From positions 1 to 6,978 of the forward strand of contig USKN01000101.1 in the NCBI GenBank assembly GCA_900555295.1: a DNA stretch of 6,978 nucleotides. The letters are read 5' to 3'. Both the position numbers and the translations under genes were made by a program. Every line of letters starts with the position of its first letter. Within the stretch, counting starts at the first letter, position 1. The stretch comes from an uncultured Eubacteriales bacterium (GTDB taxonomy: Bacteria; Bacillota; Clostridia; UMGS1810). Below, piece after piece: positions 1-6,653 of this stretch. The notes under the pieces are model-generated. The model did not search any database. It saw only the letters and a program-made list of their open reading frames with translations, and was not told the DNA's origin.

Positions 1-1
1 G

Positions 2-688
2 CTTGTTATGAACTTTGCGTTTATTATTTTGGGAATGCTTGCCGCAATTGCTCTTGCAATACTTTTTTATGAGGTTAAAGGCAAGCGGGCAATTAAAACA
101 TATCAGACGCTTTCAATATTTCCGCACTTTTTATCCTGGGTTGTTGTTGGATATATAGGTTATGCTTTTCTGCAGCCAAATCATGGTCTTGTAAATAACT
201 TAATTAAAGTGTTTGGCGGCGAAGGAATAGATTGGTACAATAAGCCGAGCGTATGGCCCGGAATTTTAATTATTGTTTCAATATGGAAAGCGGTTGGTAT
301 GGATTGTATAATTTATTACGCTACAATGATGGGAATTGACTCATCGCTTTATGAGGCGGCATCAATTGACGGTGCAAGCAAATGGAAACAGATATTGCAC
401 GTAACCATACCGAGTATTATTCCGATTATAGTTATTTTGGGCATAATGAAAATAGGAAACATATTCAGAGCAGATTTTGGATTGTTTTACCAAATGACAA
501 GAAATATTGGCGCTCTTTATGAAACTACGGATGTTTTGGATACATATATATACAGAACAATGAGAGTGTTCGGTGATATGTCAACATCGGCGGCAATGGG
601 ATTGCTTCAGTCGGTTGTAGGGTTTGTGCTTGTTGTAATTACAAATGCAATAACAAAACGTATTGACAGCGACCTTTCGCTTTTCTAA
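2..688 (+). CDS. LplB-type sugar ABC transporter permease, 5' partial
   Basis: Inner-membrane permease subunit of a carbohydrate ABC importer (BPD_transp_1 fold), pairing with the next gene to form the channel. The frame is open to the left edge and the protein enters inside a membrane segment, so the ATG at 8 is internal and the true start is upstream; family members have about 300 residues. Counting from that ATG, the EAA loop that docks the ATPase is at residues 116-135 (EAASIDGA, then IP at its end). Hydrophobic segments lie near residues 3-22, 40-58, 83-110, 136-152 and 196-215. The LplB-typical external stretch DFGLFYQMTRN, then GALYETTDVLDTY, is present. This family partners DUF3502 or LplA-like binding proteins that import oligosaccharides; the substrate cannot be read from sequence. 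The gene is intact as far as seen and is followed after 20 bases by the second permease. Confidence 0.93.
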   Translation, partial: LVMNFAFIILGMLAAIALAILFYEVKGKRAIKTYQTLSIFPHFLSWVVVGYIGYAFLQPNHGLVNNLIKVFGGEGIDWYNKPSVWPGILIIVSIWKAVGMDCIIYYATMMGIDSSLYEAASIDGASKWKQILHVTIPSIIPIIVILGIMKIGNIFRADFGLFYQMTRNIGALYETTDVLDTYIYRTMRVFGDMSTSAAMGLLQSVVGFVLVVITNAITKRIDSDLSLF

Positions 689-691
689 TTT

Positions 692-698
692 GAGGAGG
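692..698 (+). promoter_or_regulatory. Ribosome binding site of second permease
   Basis: GAGGAGG lies 10 bases before the ATG at 709, and only three bases after the stop codon of the first permease. It is close to a perfect anti-Shine-Dalgarno match and fixes the start. No promoter is seen in the short gap, so the two genes are probably co-transcribed. Confidence 0.85.
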
Positions 699-708
699 CA
701 ATATATAT

Positions 709-1251
709 ATGAATAATATAAAAAAAAGAAAAAAACTTGATATTGAACAGTTAATAGTAAATTTGGTATGCGTACTCATTACAATTATAATTGTTGCACC
801 GTTTTTACTTGTTATAACAAGTTCTCTTACAAATGAGGACTATATTTTAAAACACGGGTACGGGTTTTTAATTAAGCAAGTTGACCTTACCGCATATAAA
901 TATATTTGGGCAAATATAGGTATGATTTTAGACGCCTATAAAGTAACTTTTATATTTTCGATTTTATCTATGGTAAGTTCTGTTTTGCTTATGTCTATGG
1001 TTGCATATCCTATTGCACGTGATATAATGCCGGCAAGAAAATACATATCGTTCTTTTTGTACTTTACAATGCTTTTTAACGGCGGACTTGTTCCCACATA
1101 CATATTAATTACAAAATATTTGCATTTGGACGATAAAATATGGGTGTACATTTTGCCGTCTATGATAAGCCCGTGGTATGTATTTATGATTTGTGGGAGC
1201 ATATATGCCGTTTTCAACAGCAGCGTCAAAGGGAGGTATAGTAAGCATTGA
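709..1251 (+). pseudogene. YtcP/LplC-type sugar ABC permease, 3' truncated
   Basis: Second permease subunit of the importer. The N-terminus is normal: a basic start (KKRKKLD), a membrane segment near residues 17-36, the family sequence PFLLVITSSLTNE at 26-38, membrane segments near 79-100 and 110-127 and the conserved FNGGLVPTY at 123-131. Family homology runs to about residue 161 (ISPWYVFMI, base 1191). The next expected part, an RTFF-like segment followed by the EAA loop and the last two membrane helices, is absent. Instead 19 unrelated residues follow before a stop at 1249-1251, and those bases are really solute-binding-protein sequence read in another frame. Relatives have about 290 residues; this reading gives 180. 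Without the EAA loop it could not couple to an ATPase. It is a deletion product or an assembly misjoin. Confidence 0.85.
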
Positions 1252-2345
1252 AAAATATCTTAAAGATATACCCGAATTAAAAGAAAGTATGCCCGATTAT
1301 GTGTGGGATTTGGTAAAGTATAACGGTGAAATATACGGTATACCGAATTTGCAGGTTTTGCCTACCGCGCAGGCTGCTAATATTCAAAATAAGTTGCTTA
1401 AAAAATATAATTTTTCTTTAGATAATGTAAACAAAATTGACGATTTGGAACCGTTTCTTAAAATGGTAAAAGACGGCGAACCTTCGGATCAATATGCACT
1501 TTCTCCCGTAAGAACAGGCTCTACTCTTGAAGCGTTCGGATATTGCGACAAATATTCAAAAGTGGATAATATTTACTTTGAAAAAGATAAAAGCGGTAAA
1601 TGGGTTGGAAAATATAAATTTGAACTTCCCGAATACAGAAAACAGGTTGACAGACTTTATGATTTTTATAAAAAAGGGTACATACGTAAAGATATAGTAA
1701 GCTCCGAAGGCTCTACATCAAACGAATCAGCTGTTTCGTTTGCGGTTTATAAACCGGGTATGGAAACAATATATAAATCACAGGGCGCGGATGTATCATG
1801 TATTCTTATTCAAAAGCCTGTAATAGAAAAGTGTACGGCAATTACGGCACTTGGCAAAGATGCAAAACATCCTGTTGAGGCACTTAATATTTATAATGAA
1901 CTTAATAAAAATAAAGAACTGTTTAATTTGCTTACACTCGGTATAGAGGGTGTGAACTATGAAAAAGTAGTCGAAAACAAGTATATATATAGGTGATCAA
2001 AATACCAACTCATATTGGATAAACGGTGCTTGGAGATTTGGCAATCAGTTTAATTCATATATTGCCGAGGGCGACTCCGATGATATATGGGAAGAAACAA
2101 AAAAATATAATGAAGAAGCAGAAATATCTCCGTTTATAGGATTTGTTATCGATAACACACCTATAAGAACCGAACTTTCGCAAATTGAAACGGTTATTAA
2201 CAAATATTCTGTTATGTATCTTGGTGCTGATGATCCCAACAACTATTACGATAAGTTTTTAAATGAACTTAAAAAGTCAGGATCTGACAAGGTAGTTGCG
2301 GAATACGAAAAACAACTTAACGAATATATGGCAAATGTAAAATAA
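1192..2345 (+). pseudogene. DUF3502 sugar-binding lipoprotein, 5' truncated and frameshifted
   Basis: Remnant of the extracellular solute-binding protein (LplA-like, family 1 with C-terminal DUF3502) that would feed the two permeases. The first frame, open from 1190 to 1996, starts mid-protein: VWDLVKYNGEIYGIPN near residues 37-52 from base 1193 corresponds to the region about 130-150 residues into intact relatives. The signal peptide, lipobox and N-terminal lobe are therefore missing; the GTG at 1193 has no ribosome site and is not a genuine start. DUF3502 begins around YKPGMETIYKSQG. The frame ends at 1996, but the family sequence resumes at 1992 in the next frame (GDQNTNSYW, then WRFGNQFNSYIAEG, ISPFIGFVID) and runs to a natural stop at 2343-2345. 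Adding one TA to the (TA)5 tract at 1982-1991 joins the two frames perfectly. It is non-functional as written. Confidence 0.88.
1982..1991 (+). repeat. (TA)5 tract at the frameshift point
   Basis: Five TA units sit exactly where the binding-protein frame breaks. With six units the codons read TAT ATA TAT ATA GGT and continue in the conserved DUF3502 sequence. With five they read TAT ATA TAT AGG TGA and terminate. The frame arithmetic is read directly from the sequence. Whether this is slippage, a real mutation or a consensus error is open. Confidence 0.8.
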
Positions 2346-2360
2346 TATGTTTAATTAATA

Positions 2361-2370
2361 GAGGATGGAG
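2361..2370 (+). promoter_or_regulatory. Ribosome binding site of first secreted protein
   Basis: GAGGATGGAG contains two partial Shine-Dalgarno matches, GAGG and GGAG, ending 11 and 5 bases before the ATG at 2376. The gap to the preceding binding-protein stop is only 30 bases, which supports transcription from the transporter operon. Confidence 0.65.
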
Positions 2371-2375
2371 AATAT

Positions 2376-3707
2376 ATGAAAAAACACATATCGATAGTTC
2401 TTGTTGCATCAATTGCTTGTTTGATGCTTACACCGATTTTTTCGTATGCAAATACGTTTGATAATGACGGTACATTTGATTATGAAGAAAAAATCAGTTA
2501 TGCCGAAATGAACAGCGAAGATCTGATTAATTACGAGCAAAAAGTAATATATGCTCCCGCAAATCCGGCAAAATCAAAAATTGATGTTGTGCAGGATGAT
2601 GATGCCAATGTATTGCAGTGGACAACAAGCGACTTTACAAAGCGAAATTTGGACGCAAAACTCACTATACCTCTTGAAAATTCTTTTAATATAAACGACG
2701 GACCTTTTTCTCTTGAGTTCAGAGCAAAACTCCCCGCAAATTCATACAGATGGATAAACAAAGGTTTTATGAATTTTGAAACAGCGGAGACAAAAGCCAA
2801 AGATACAATTGACCCTGCTTTAATGTTTGGACTTGGTCAGTATTCAGGTGATTTTTTCTCTCCGGTAGCCAATAAGAGCGTTTATTTTTTGACAAATATA
2901 AACAGTGCTTCGTTTAAGCTTATGTGCTCAAAGTATTTTGATAAATACTATACATACAGATTTGATGTTGACCCCGAAAATGCCACATATAGGTTTTATT
3001 GTAAGGCAGACGATGAACAGCAATGGACAGAACCGTATGCCGAGCTTAAGGTGCTCAATCCTTATACAACGGACGATACAACCGATACATTTGAAAAGGG
3101 TGTAATTCCCACAGGAGCATTGCCCGCCGATGATATTGTTGCGTTGAGTTTATCGTCGGGGTGTTATATAGCGGCGTCAAATCCGAGCGAAACGGAGAAA
3201 GAAGAGGCGAAGAAGGAAGTTAGTTACTATATATCGGATATCAAGATTAGTCAAATTAAAGTACCTGTTATTGAAAGTATAAGTATAGCTGACGGTGAAA
3301 AATTCTTTAAACCGAATAATAATATTAACATTGCTTTTAAATCTCAAATTAACGCTCAATCGGTTAACTATGATAACGTTTATATTGCAAAAATTTTAAA
3401 TGACGGTACCAAAGAGACGGTAGCACATGATATATACACCGTCAACTGTGATGAAAGCGGAAAAAACATAGTGCTGTCATTTAACGATGAAAAGCAGCTT
3501 GATTATCTTACCGAATACAAATTGCATATAAAAGATATTGAGTCAAACAGTGAGGGAAGAGGTAAACTTGGCAATCCGATAGAGATAAACTTTAGAACTG
3601 TAGGACAGTACGAAATTAATGTAAATCAATTTAATATTACCGATAGGGAATTGAAAAAAGCGTTAGTAAAATGTTACAATACAGTTAATAAAAAATATTT
3701 TAATTAG
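2376..3707 (+). CDS. Secreted lectin-like module plus Big_5 Ig-like domain protein
   Basis: Exported protein of unknown function, 443 residues. A Sec signal peptide spans residues 1-25 (KK, hydrophobic core, cut after SYA). Residues about 35-295 form one beta-rich module resembling concanavalin-A/laminin-G-type sandwiches, with LEFRAKLP (113-120), YRFDVDP and WTEPY as landmarks; all three recur in the downstream paralogue. Residues about 299-405 look like a Big_5 (SbsA-type Ig-like) domain: PVIESISIADG, an N-rich turn, then LDYLTEYKLHI and EINFRTVG. The final 35 residues resemble the beginning of another beta domain that breaks off, so the C-terminus may be shortened. There is no catalytic signature, SLH domain, LPXTG or lipobox. 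Next to a sugar importer, a polysaccharide-binding or surface-structure role is plausible but unproven. Confidence 0.85.
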   Translation: MKKHISIVLVASIACLMLTPIFSYANTFDNDGTFDYEEKISYAEMNSEDLINYEQKVIYAPANPAKSKIDVVQDDDANVLQWTTSDFTKRNLDAKLTIPLENSFNINDGPFSLEFRAKLPANSYRWINKGFMNFETAETKAKDTIDPALMFGLGQYSGDFFSPVANKSVYFLTNINSASFKLMCSKYFDKYYTYRFDVDPENATYRFYCKADDEQQWTEPYAELKVLNPYTTDDTTDTFEKGVIPTGALPADDIVALSLSSGCYIAASNPSETEKEEAKKEVSYYISDIKISQIKVPVIESISIADGEKFFKPNNNINIAFKSQINAQSVNYDNVYIAKILNDGTKETVAHDIYTVNCDESGKNIVLSFNDEKQLDYLTEYKLHIKDIESNSEGRGKLGNPIEINFRTVGQYEINVNQFNITDRELKKALVKCYNTVNKKYFN

Positions 3708-5418
3708 GAGTGAATGTATATGAAAAAGTATTTAGCTATACTTACAGTGTTTGCTTTAATCGGTTGTATGTTTAATATACCCGTACAGGCCGCACCGATT
3801 GACAAAAATACATATAAGTATAACGAAACGATTGATTATTCAAATTCGTCTTATCAAAATTTAAGCAATTATGAATTGCGCACAAAATGGACGGATAAAA
3901 GTTCAACGGTGGAAATTGCTAAAGACAGCGATGTTAATGTTCTTAAATGGACAACCGGCGGATTTACAGCACGCGGTATGGCACAAGCGCTTAATATACC
4001 GCTCAATAAGCCGTTTAACGCAAATAACGGTGAGTTTACTCTTGAGTTCAGAGCAAAGTTACCACAAAACAAATACAGATGGTTTGAAAACGGATTTATG
4101 AACTTTGAAACAGCTGCTTCAAAGTCAGATAGTAATTTGACTCCGGCACTCAGGTTTGGGCTCAGTAAAATAAGCGGAGATTATTTTCAACCTGTAATAA
4201 ACGGAAGTTCATATACCTTTATGGGTAATGTTAACTATAATAACAATTATAAATTATATGAATCTTCATATTGCAATAAATATATTACTTACAGATTTGA
4301 TGTAGACCCCGATGCCAAAACATTCAGATTTTACACAAAAGAGGATGGCAAAACATGGAATGAGCCGTATAAAGATCTTCAAGTGCCTAATCCATATACA
4401 GCTGATACAACAGATAAGTTTGATAAAGGTTTGCTTCCTACAGGGACATTGCCTACGGATGATATTGTTGCATTGAGCTTATCATCAGGATGTTTTATTG
4501 CCAATGCTACCACAGACAGCACACAATTGGAAGAGGCACAAAAAGAAATAAGTTACTATATATCAAGTATAAAAATCCAACAAAAGCCCAAACAAACAAT
4601 GGCATATTCGCTTGATTATTCAAAAATGAGCACATCCGACACGCCCGATGAAAAAGGTTATAGTCCGTGGGGAAAAGCTGACGGTACTACGGCAGAACAT
4701 GGTGTTGCTATTATACACGACGATACATTAAATAAAAACGTATTACAATGGACAGCTAAAAACACAGTAACTCAAAATGAACAAACGACGTTGGATGTTC
4801 CTTTGAATGAAATGTCAATTGATACAACAAAGGGACCGTTTTCAATTACAATGAATGTTAAATTGCCAAGTACAGAGGTTTTGAAAACAAGAAGTATTAT
4901 GGGTTTTCCAAATCTTGTGGGCGGTACAACGACTGTTAAATTTGGATTAATGAGTTATGATGCAGCAGGTTGGGGAAACGGCATATCCTGCGGAAATAGT
5001 GCTTTTTATACAAATTCCACGCAAAAAATAGGTGGTACGCCATATTTAAACAACGGATTGCCGGAGGTAACTGACCCAAACAGGAGATATTATTCGCTAG
5101 GTACCGAGATTTATAACAGATACGGTTTGTATAAATTTGATGTTAATCCCAATAAAATGTCATTTAGATTTTTCTATTCATTGGATAACGGCAACACTTG
5201 GGTAGAGCCTTATAAAGATGTTAAATTTTTAAAGGTTAATCCTACAAGTGCCAATGATAAATACGAAGCGGGTGAATTGCCTTTGTATAACAACGGAGAC
5301 CCGCTCCCAAATGTAATAGATAAATTAAGATTTACTATTACGGAACACGCATATAACGCTGATAATGCAAAAAAAGAATCAGATGTTAGAATTGCAAGTA
5401 TTGATATTGTACAAGGTT
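2478..5418 (+). repeat. Three diverged copies of one ~250-270 residue secreted module
   Basis: Copies lie at about 2478-3258, 3828-4577 and 4599-5418. Copies 1 and 2 are close at protein level and retain stretches of shared DNA, such as CTTGAGTTCAGAGCAAA in both. Copy 3 is recognisable by its order of landmarks: an LQWT or LKWT strand, a PFSI or EFTL strand, an F-D-V-D/N-P strand, an FRF strand, W-x-EPY, then a final strand ending in an S/D-I-x-I motif. The pattern implies an old duplication (A versus B) and a more recent gene duplication. Confidence 0.8.
3706..3712 (+). promoter_or_regulatory. Ribosome binding site overlapping upstream stop; sets start at 3720
   Basis: AGGAGTG overlaps the last two bases of the TAG stop (3705-3707) of the first secreted protein. 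Two in-frame ATGs follow: 3714, only 1-3 bases from the site and too close, and 3720, about 7-9 bases away and normally spaced. The second also gives the typical MKK opening of a signal peptide. The overlap suggests coupled translation of the two paralogues. Confidence 0.75.
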
Positions 5419-5693
5419 GCAGCGTTGTAGGCAGCTGCAGTGCTAAATATGACAGTTCAAATATTGTTTCCGTTTCATTTACAAATTACTTTAGCGATAA
5501 CGAAGGATTAATAGTTGGATTGTACGATTTAAGCGGCGCGCTTAAAGATGTAATAATTAATCCCACAAACGAAAGCACATTTAAAAAAGAATATGCTGCG
5601 GGAGATTATGTTAAATACTTTATTTTTGATGATTTAACAAATATTACGCCTATTACTTTTGCAAGTAAGGTAGATATAACGGCAGCCGAGTAA
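3720..5693 (+). CDS. Secreted protein with two lectin-like modules and C-terminal Ig-like domain
   Basis: Exported protein of unknown function, 657 residues from the preferred ATG at 3720. A signal peptide spans residues 1-24, cut after VQA. LIGC at 13-16 matches a lipobox, but hydrophobic sequence continues past it and the paralogue has Cys nearby without a lipobox, so ordinary secretion is preferred. Module A (about 36-285) is closely similar to the upstream protein: LEFRAKLP, YRFDVDP, WNEPY, DDIVALSLSSGC and SYYIS. Module B (about 294-566) is a diverged copy: VLQWTAKN, YKFDVNP, FRFFYSLDNG and WVEPYKDV. Residues about 567-657 form a different Ig/FnIII-like end domain (VSVSFTNYF, GLYDLSG, GDYVKYFIFDDL), a type seen at the ends of large clostridial surface proteins. 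No catalytic motif or cell-wall anchor is seen. A carbohydrate-binding or scaffold role is inferred from module shape and the neighbouring importer. Confidence 0.85.
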   Translation: MKKYLAILTVFALIGCMFNIPVQAAPIDKNTYKYNETIDYSNSSYQNLSNYELRTKWTDKSSTVEIAKDSDVNVLKWTTGGFTARGMAQALNIPLNKPFNANNGEFTLEFRAKLPQNKYRWFENGFMNFETAASKSDSNLTPALRFGLSKISGDYFQPVINGSSYTFMGNVNYNNNYKLYESSYCNKYITYRFDVDPDAKTFRFYTKEDGKTWNEPYKDLQVPNPYTADTTDKFDKGLLPTGTLPTDDIVALSLSSGCFIANATTDSTQLEEAQKEISYYISSIKIQQKPKQTMAYSLDYSKMSTSDTPDEKGYSPWGKADGTTAEHGVAIIHDDTLNKNVLQWTAKNTVTQNEQTTLDVPLNEMSIDTTKGPFSITMNVKLPSTEVLKTRSIMGFPNLVGGTTTVKFGLMSYDAAGWGNGISCGNSAFYTNSTQKIGGTPYLNNGLPEVTDPNRRYYSLGTEIYNRYGLYKFDVNPNKMSFRFFYSLDNGNTWVEPYKDVKFLKVNPTSANDKYEAGELPLYNNGDPLPNVIDKLRFTITEHAYNADNAKKESDVRIASIDIVQGCSVVGSCSAKYDSSNIVSVSFTNYFSDNEGLIVGLYDLSGALKDVIINPTNESTFKKEYAAGDYVKYFIFDDLTNITPITFASKVDITAAE

Positions 5694-5762
5694 ATAATTT
5701 AATAACATAAAGACAGTAAAACTACTGCTGATTTCCTAAAAATTAAAATATAAATTAATTAT

Positions 5763-5812
5763 CAATATTCCATTTTGTTAAAGAAACTTATTCTTTGCAA
5801 AATGGAATATTG
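5763..5812. other. Long AT-rich inverted repeat / stem-loop
   Basis: CAATATTCCATTTTG at 5763-5777 is the exact reverse complement of bases 5798-5812. Inside it AAAGAA (5780-5785) pairs with TTCTTT (5791-5796), leaving a five-base loop, so the whole is a 21-bp hairpin broken by a 2x1 internal loop. It sits 98 bases after the second secreted-protein gene and 24 bases before the next ATG. There is no T-run after it, so it is not a classical intrinsic terminator. It may act as an AT-rich terminator, a leader RNA structure, an operator, or be a small mobile remnant. Confidence 0.8.
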
Positions 5813-5821
5813 TAAATTTAT

Positions 5822-5826
5822 GGGAG
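5822..5826 (+). promoter_or_regulatory. Ribosome binding site of hydrolase fragment
   Basis: GGGAG ends 10 bases before the ATG at 5837, immediately downstream of the long hairpin. It supports 5837 as the true translation start and shows that the hairpin lies in the leader of this gene. Confidence 0.6.
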
Positions 5827-5836
5827 AAAATAATAT

Positions 5837-6055
5837 ATGAGAGCATATTTAAACAACACAGAACTTAAAATATTTAACACAATTGTATATCCTGCGCCGT
5901 ATATAAAGCACCAAACAGCGGAGTTTGTTAATTTTAAATTAAATAAACCGAGTGTTTTAAAAATAGAGTGTGACACAATGCCGCAAACGGTTAATATTCG
6001 GCCCAAAAGATATAATATTGAATATAACATAAACGGCAATGTTATTGCAATATGA
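5837..6055 (+). pseudogene. N-terminal fragment of GH28/GH49-like polysaccharide hydrolase, cut off at IS
   Basis: A 72-codon ORF with a good ribosome site. Its sequence fits the small N-terminal beta domain of pectinase/dextranase-like glycoside hydrolases: VYPAP near residues 17-21, EFVNFKLNKPSVLKIE near 29-44, then VNIRPKRYNIEYNINGNVI near 52-70, matching the family pattern V-x-IRP-x-x-x-x-I-x-Y-x-I-x-GN-x-I. In that family the catalytic beta-helix would follow. Here the reading stops at TGA (6053-6055), a few bases before the apparent end of an IS3 element, so the rest has been separated by insertion. There is no signal peptide, which also occurs among intracellular members. The family call is from memory of the pattern and is moderate; alternatively it is an unknown small protein. 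It would be the enzyme partner of the upstream importer. Confidence 0.5.
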
Positions 6056-6125
6056 AATTGTCAATATTAGTTGACACTTTTTTTACAAGGATTTTTTCTT
6101 AGTAACATTTCTGCCCCTAAGGAGT

Positions 6126-6172
6126 CGATCTGAAACCACTGAGGAGTGTAGCGACGAGGTGGTTTCAGATCG
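6126..6172. other. 14-bp stem-loop in IS3 right-end noncoding region
   Basis: CGATCTGAAACCAC at 6126-6139 is the exact reverse complement of bases 6159-6172, with a 19-base loop (TGAGGAGTGTAGCGACGAG). GTCG (6124-6127) can alternatively pair with CGAC (6173-6176), lengthening the stem. It lies between the orfB stop and the IS end. No T-run follows on either strand, so it is not a clear terminator. It may protect the element from outside transcription or translation, or be a dispersed repeat. Confidence 0.75.
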
Positions 6173-6195
6173 CGACGCCGACCGCTCCCTCTATA

Positions 6196-6354
6196 TCATG
6201 CAACTCTCTTGGCCGAAAGTTCATACCTGCGTCGCTTTTCCATAGTCGGTAAGCCTCCGTTTGCAGTGCAGATTCTGCGATTATTCCAATAGCTCATAAA
6301 ATAGCGCCAGATAATCGTTTTCAGTTCTTCTATAGTTAGCTTCTCCGTGTTATA
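6196..6354 (-). pseudogene. IS3 transposase OrfB, C-terminal remnant
   Basis: Read from 6354 downward, the minus strand encodes YNTEKLTIEELK, then WRYFMSYWNNRRI and ANGGLPTMEKRR, ending in TGA at 6198-6196. This is the family C-terminal tail that follows the DDE core (compare NNRRI, then ANGG-P). It lies in a different frame from the N-terminal orfB part and shares bases with its last codons, which places the internal deletion junction near 6352-6360. It has no start or ribosome site of its own. Confidence 0.85.
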
Positions 6355-6653
6355 CGACTGATTCCCAGCTTTTCCATCACCCTGTATACAGTGCGTTCAC
6401 TCGGTATATGCATACCTTCGAACTTCTTGTTTAGAAGCGCTTGGTGCATTCGCTCCCGTCCGTAGGTGTAATTACACTCATATTCGGCAAGTATGCCCAT
6501 AATGGCATCCGCTAATGCTTGGTATTTCCACGGCTTATTCCTATTCTTCAGATAATTGTAGAATCCCTGTCGGCTTACATTTAGCACACGGCAATACATC
6601 GCTAATTTTCCTTTTATCTCGCCATCTTCTGTCTTCTGCGCTATGAATTTCAT
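6336..6653 (-). pseudogene. IS3 transposase OrfB, N-terminal part only (HTH_21)
   Basis: N-terminal part of the OrfB integrase subunit. Landmarks are MKFIAQKTEDGEIKGK at 1-16, the SRQGFYNYL helix at about 27-35 and the HTH_21 region at about 55-95 (YTYGRERMHQAL, then IPSERTVYRVMEKLGIS). In relatives this is followed by a linker and the rve domain with the three acidic DDE residues, for a total of about 270-280 residues. Here homology stops near GIS (about base 6358) and the frame ends after 105 residues at TAA 6338-6336. Directly beyond the break the extreme C-terminus of the same protein follows in another frame, so about 120 residues including all DDE residues have been deleted. Non-functional as a transposase. 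Confidence 0.88.

Noticed and set aside
1193..1195. GTG as start of the binding-protein reading
   Set aside because: No ribosome site and no signal peptide. The encoded protein begins in the middle of the family, so it is a truncated remnant.
936..1229. 97-codon minus-strand ORF
   Set aside because: It lies opposite the conserved permease frame, has no family resemblance, and is a shadow of AT-rich coding sequence.
2045..2242. 65-codon minus-strand ORF
   Set aside because: It lies opposite the DUF3502 C-terminal part, which is clearly coding on the plus strand once the frameshift is recognised.
2531..2800. Minus-strand ORF opposite the first secreted protein; a similar one at 3869-4072
   Set aside because: Both appear at the same module position in the paralogues only because the plus-strand codons are conserved. 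Neither has a ribosome site or recognisable content.
3714..3716. ATG at 3714 as start of the second secreted protein
   Set aside because: Only a few bases from the AGGAGTG site. The ATG at 3720 has normal spacing and gives a standard MKK signal peptide.
3759..3770. Lipobox LIGC in the second secreted protein
   Set aside because: Hydrophobic sequence continues beyond the Cys to a good VQA signal-peptidase I site, and the paralogue lacks a lipobox. Kept only as an alternative.
5714..5727. Small hairpin CAGTA-AAAC-TACTG after the second secreted gene
   Set aside because: The stem is only 5 bp with no T-run behind it. Too weak to call a terminator.
5818..6039. 73-codon minus-strand ORF opposite the hydrolase fragment
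   Set aside because: Hydrophobic by chance from AT-rich antisense sequence. The plus-strand ORF has a ribosome site and a family pattern.
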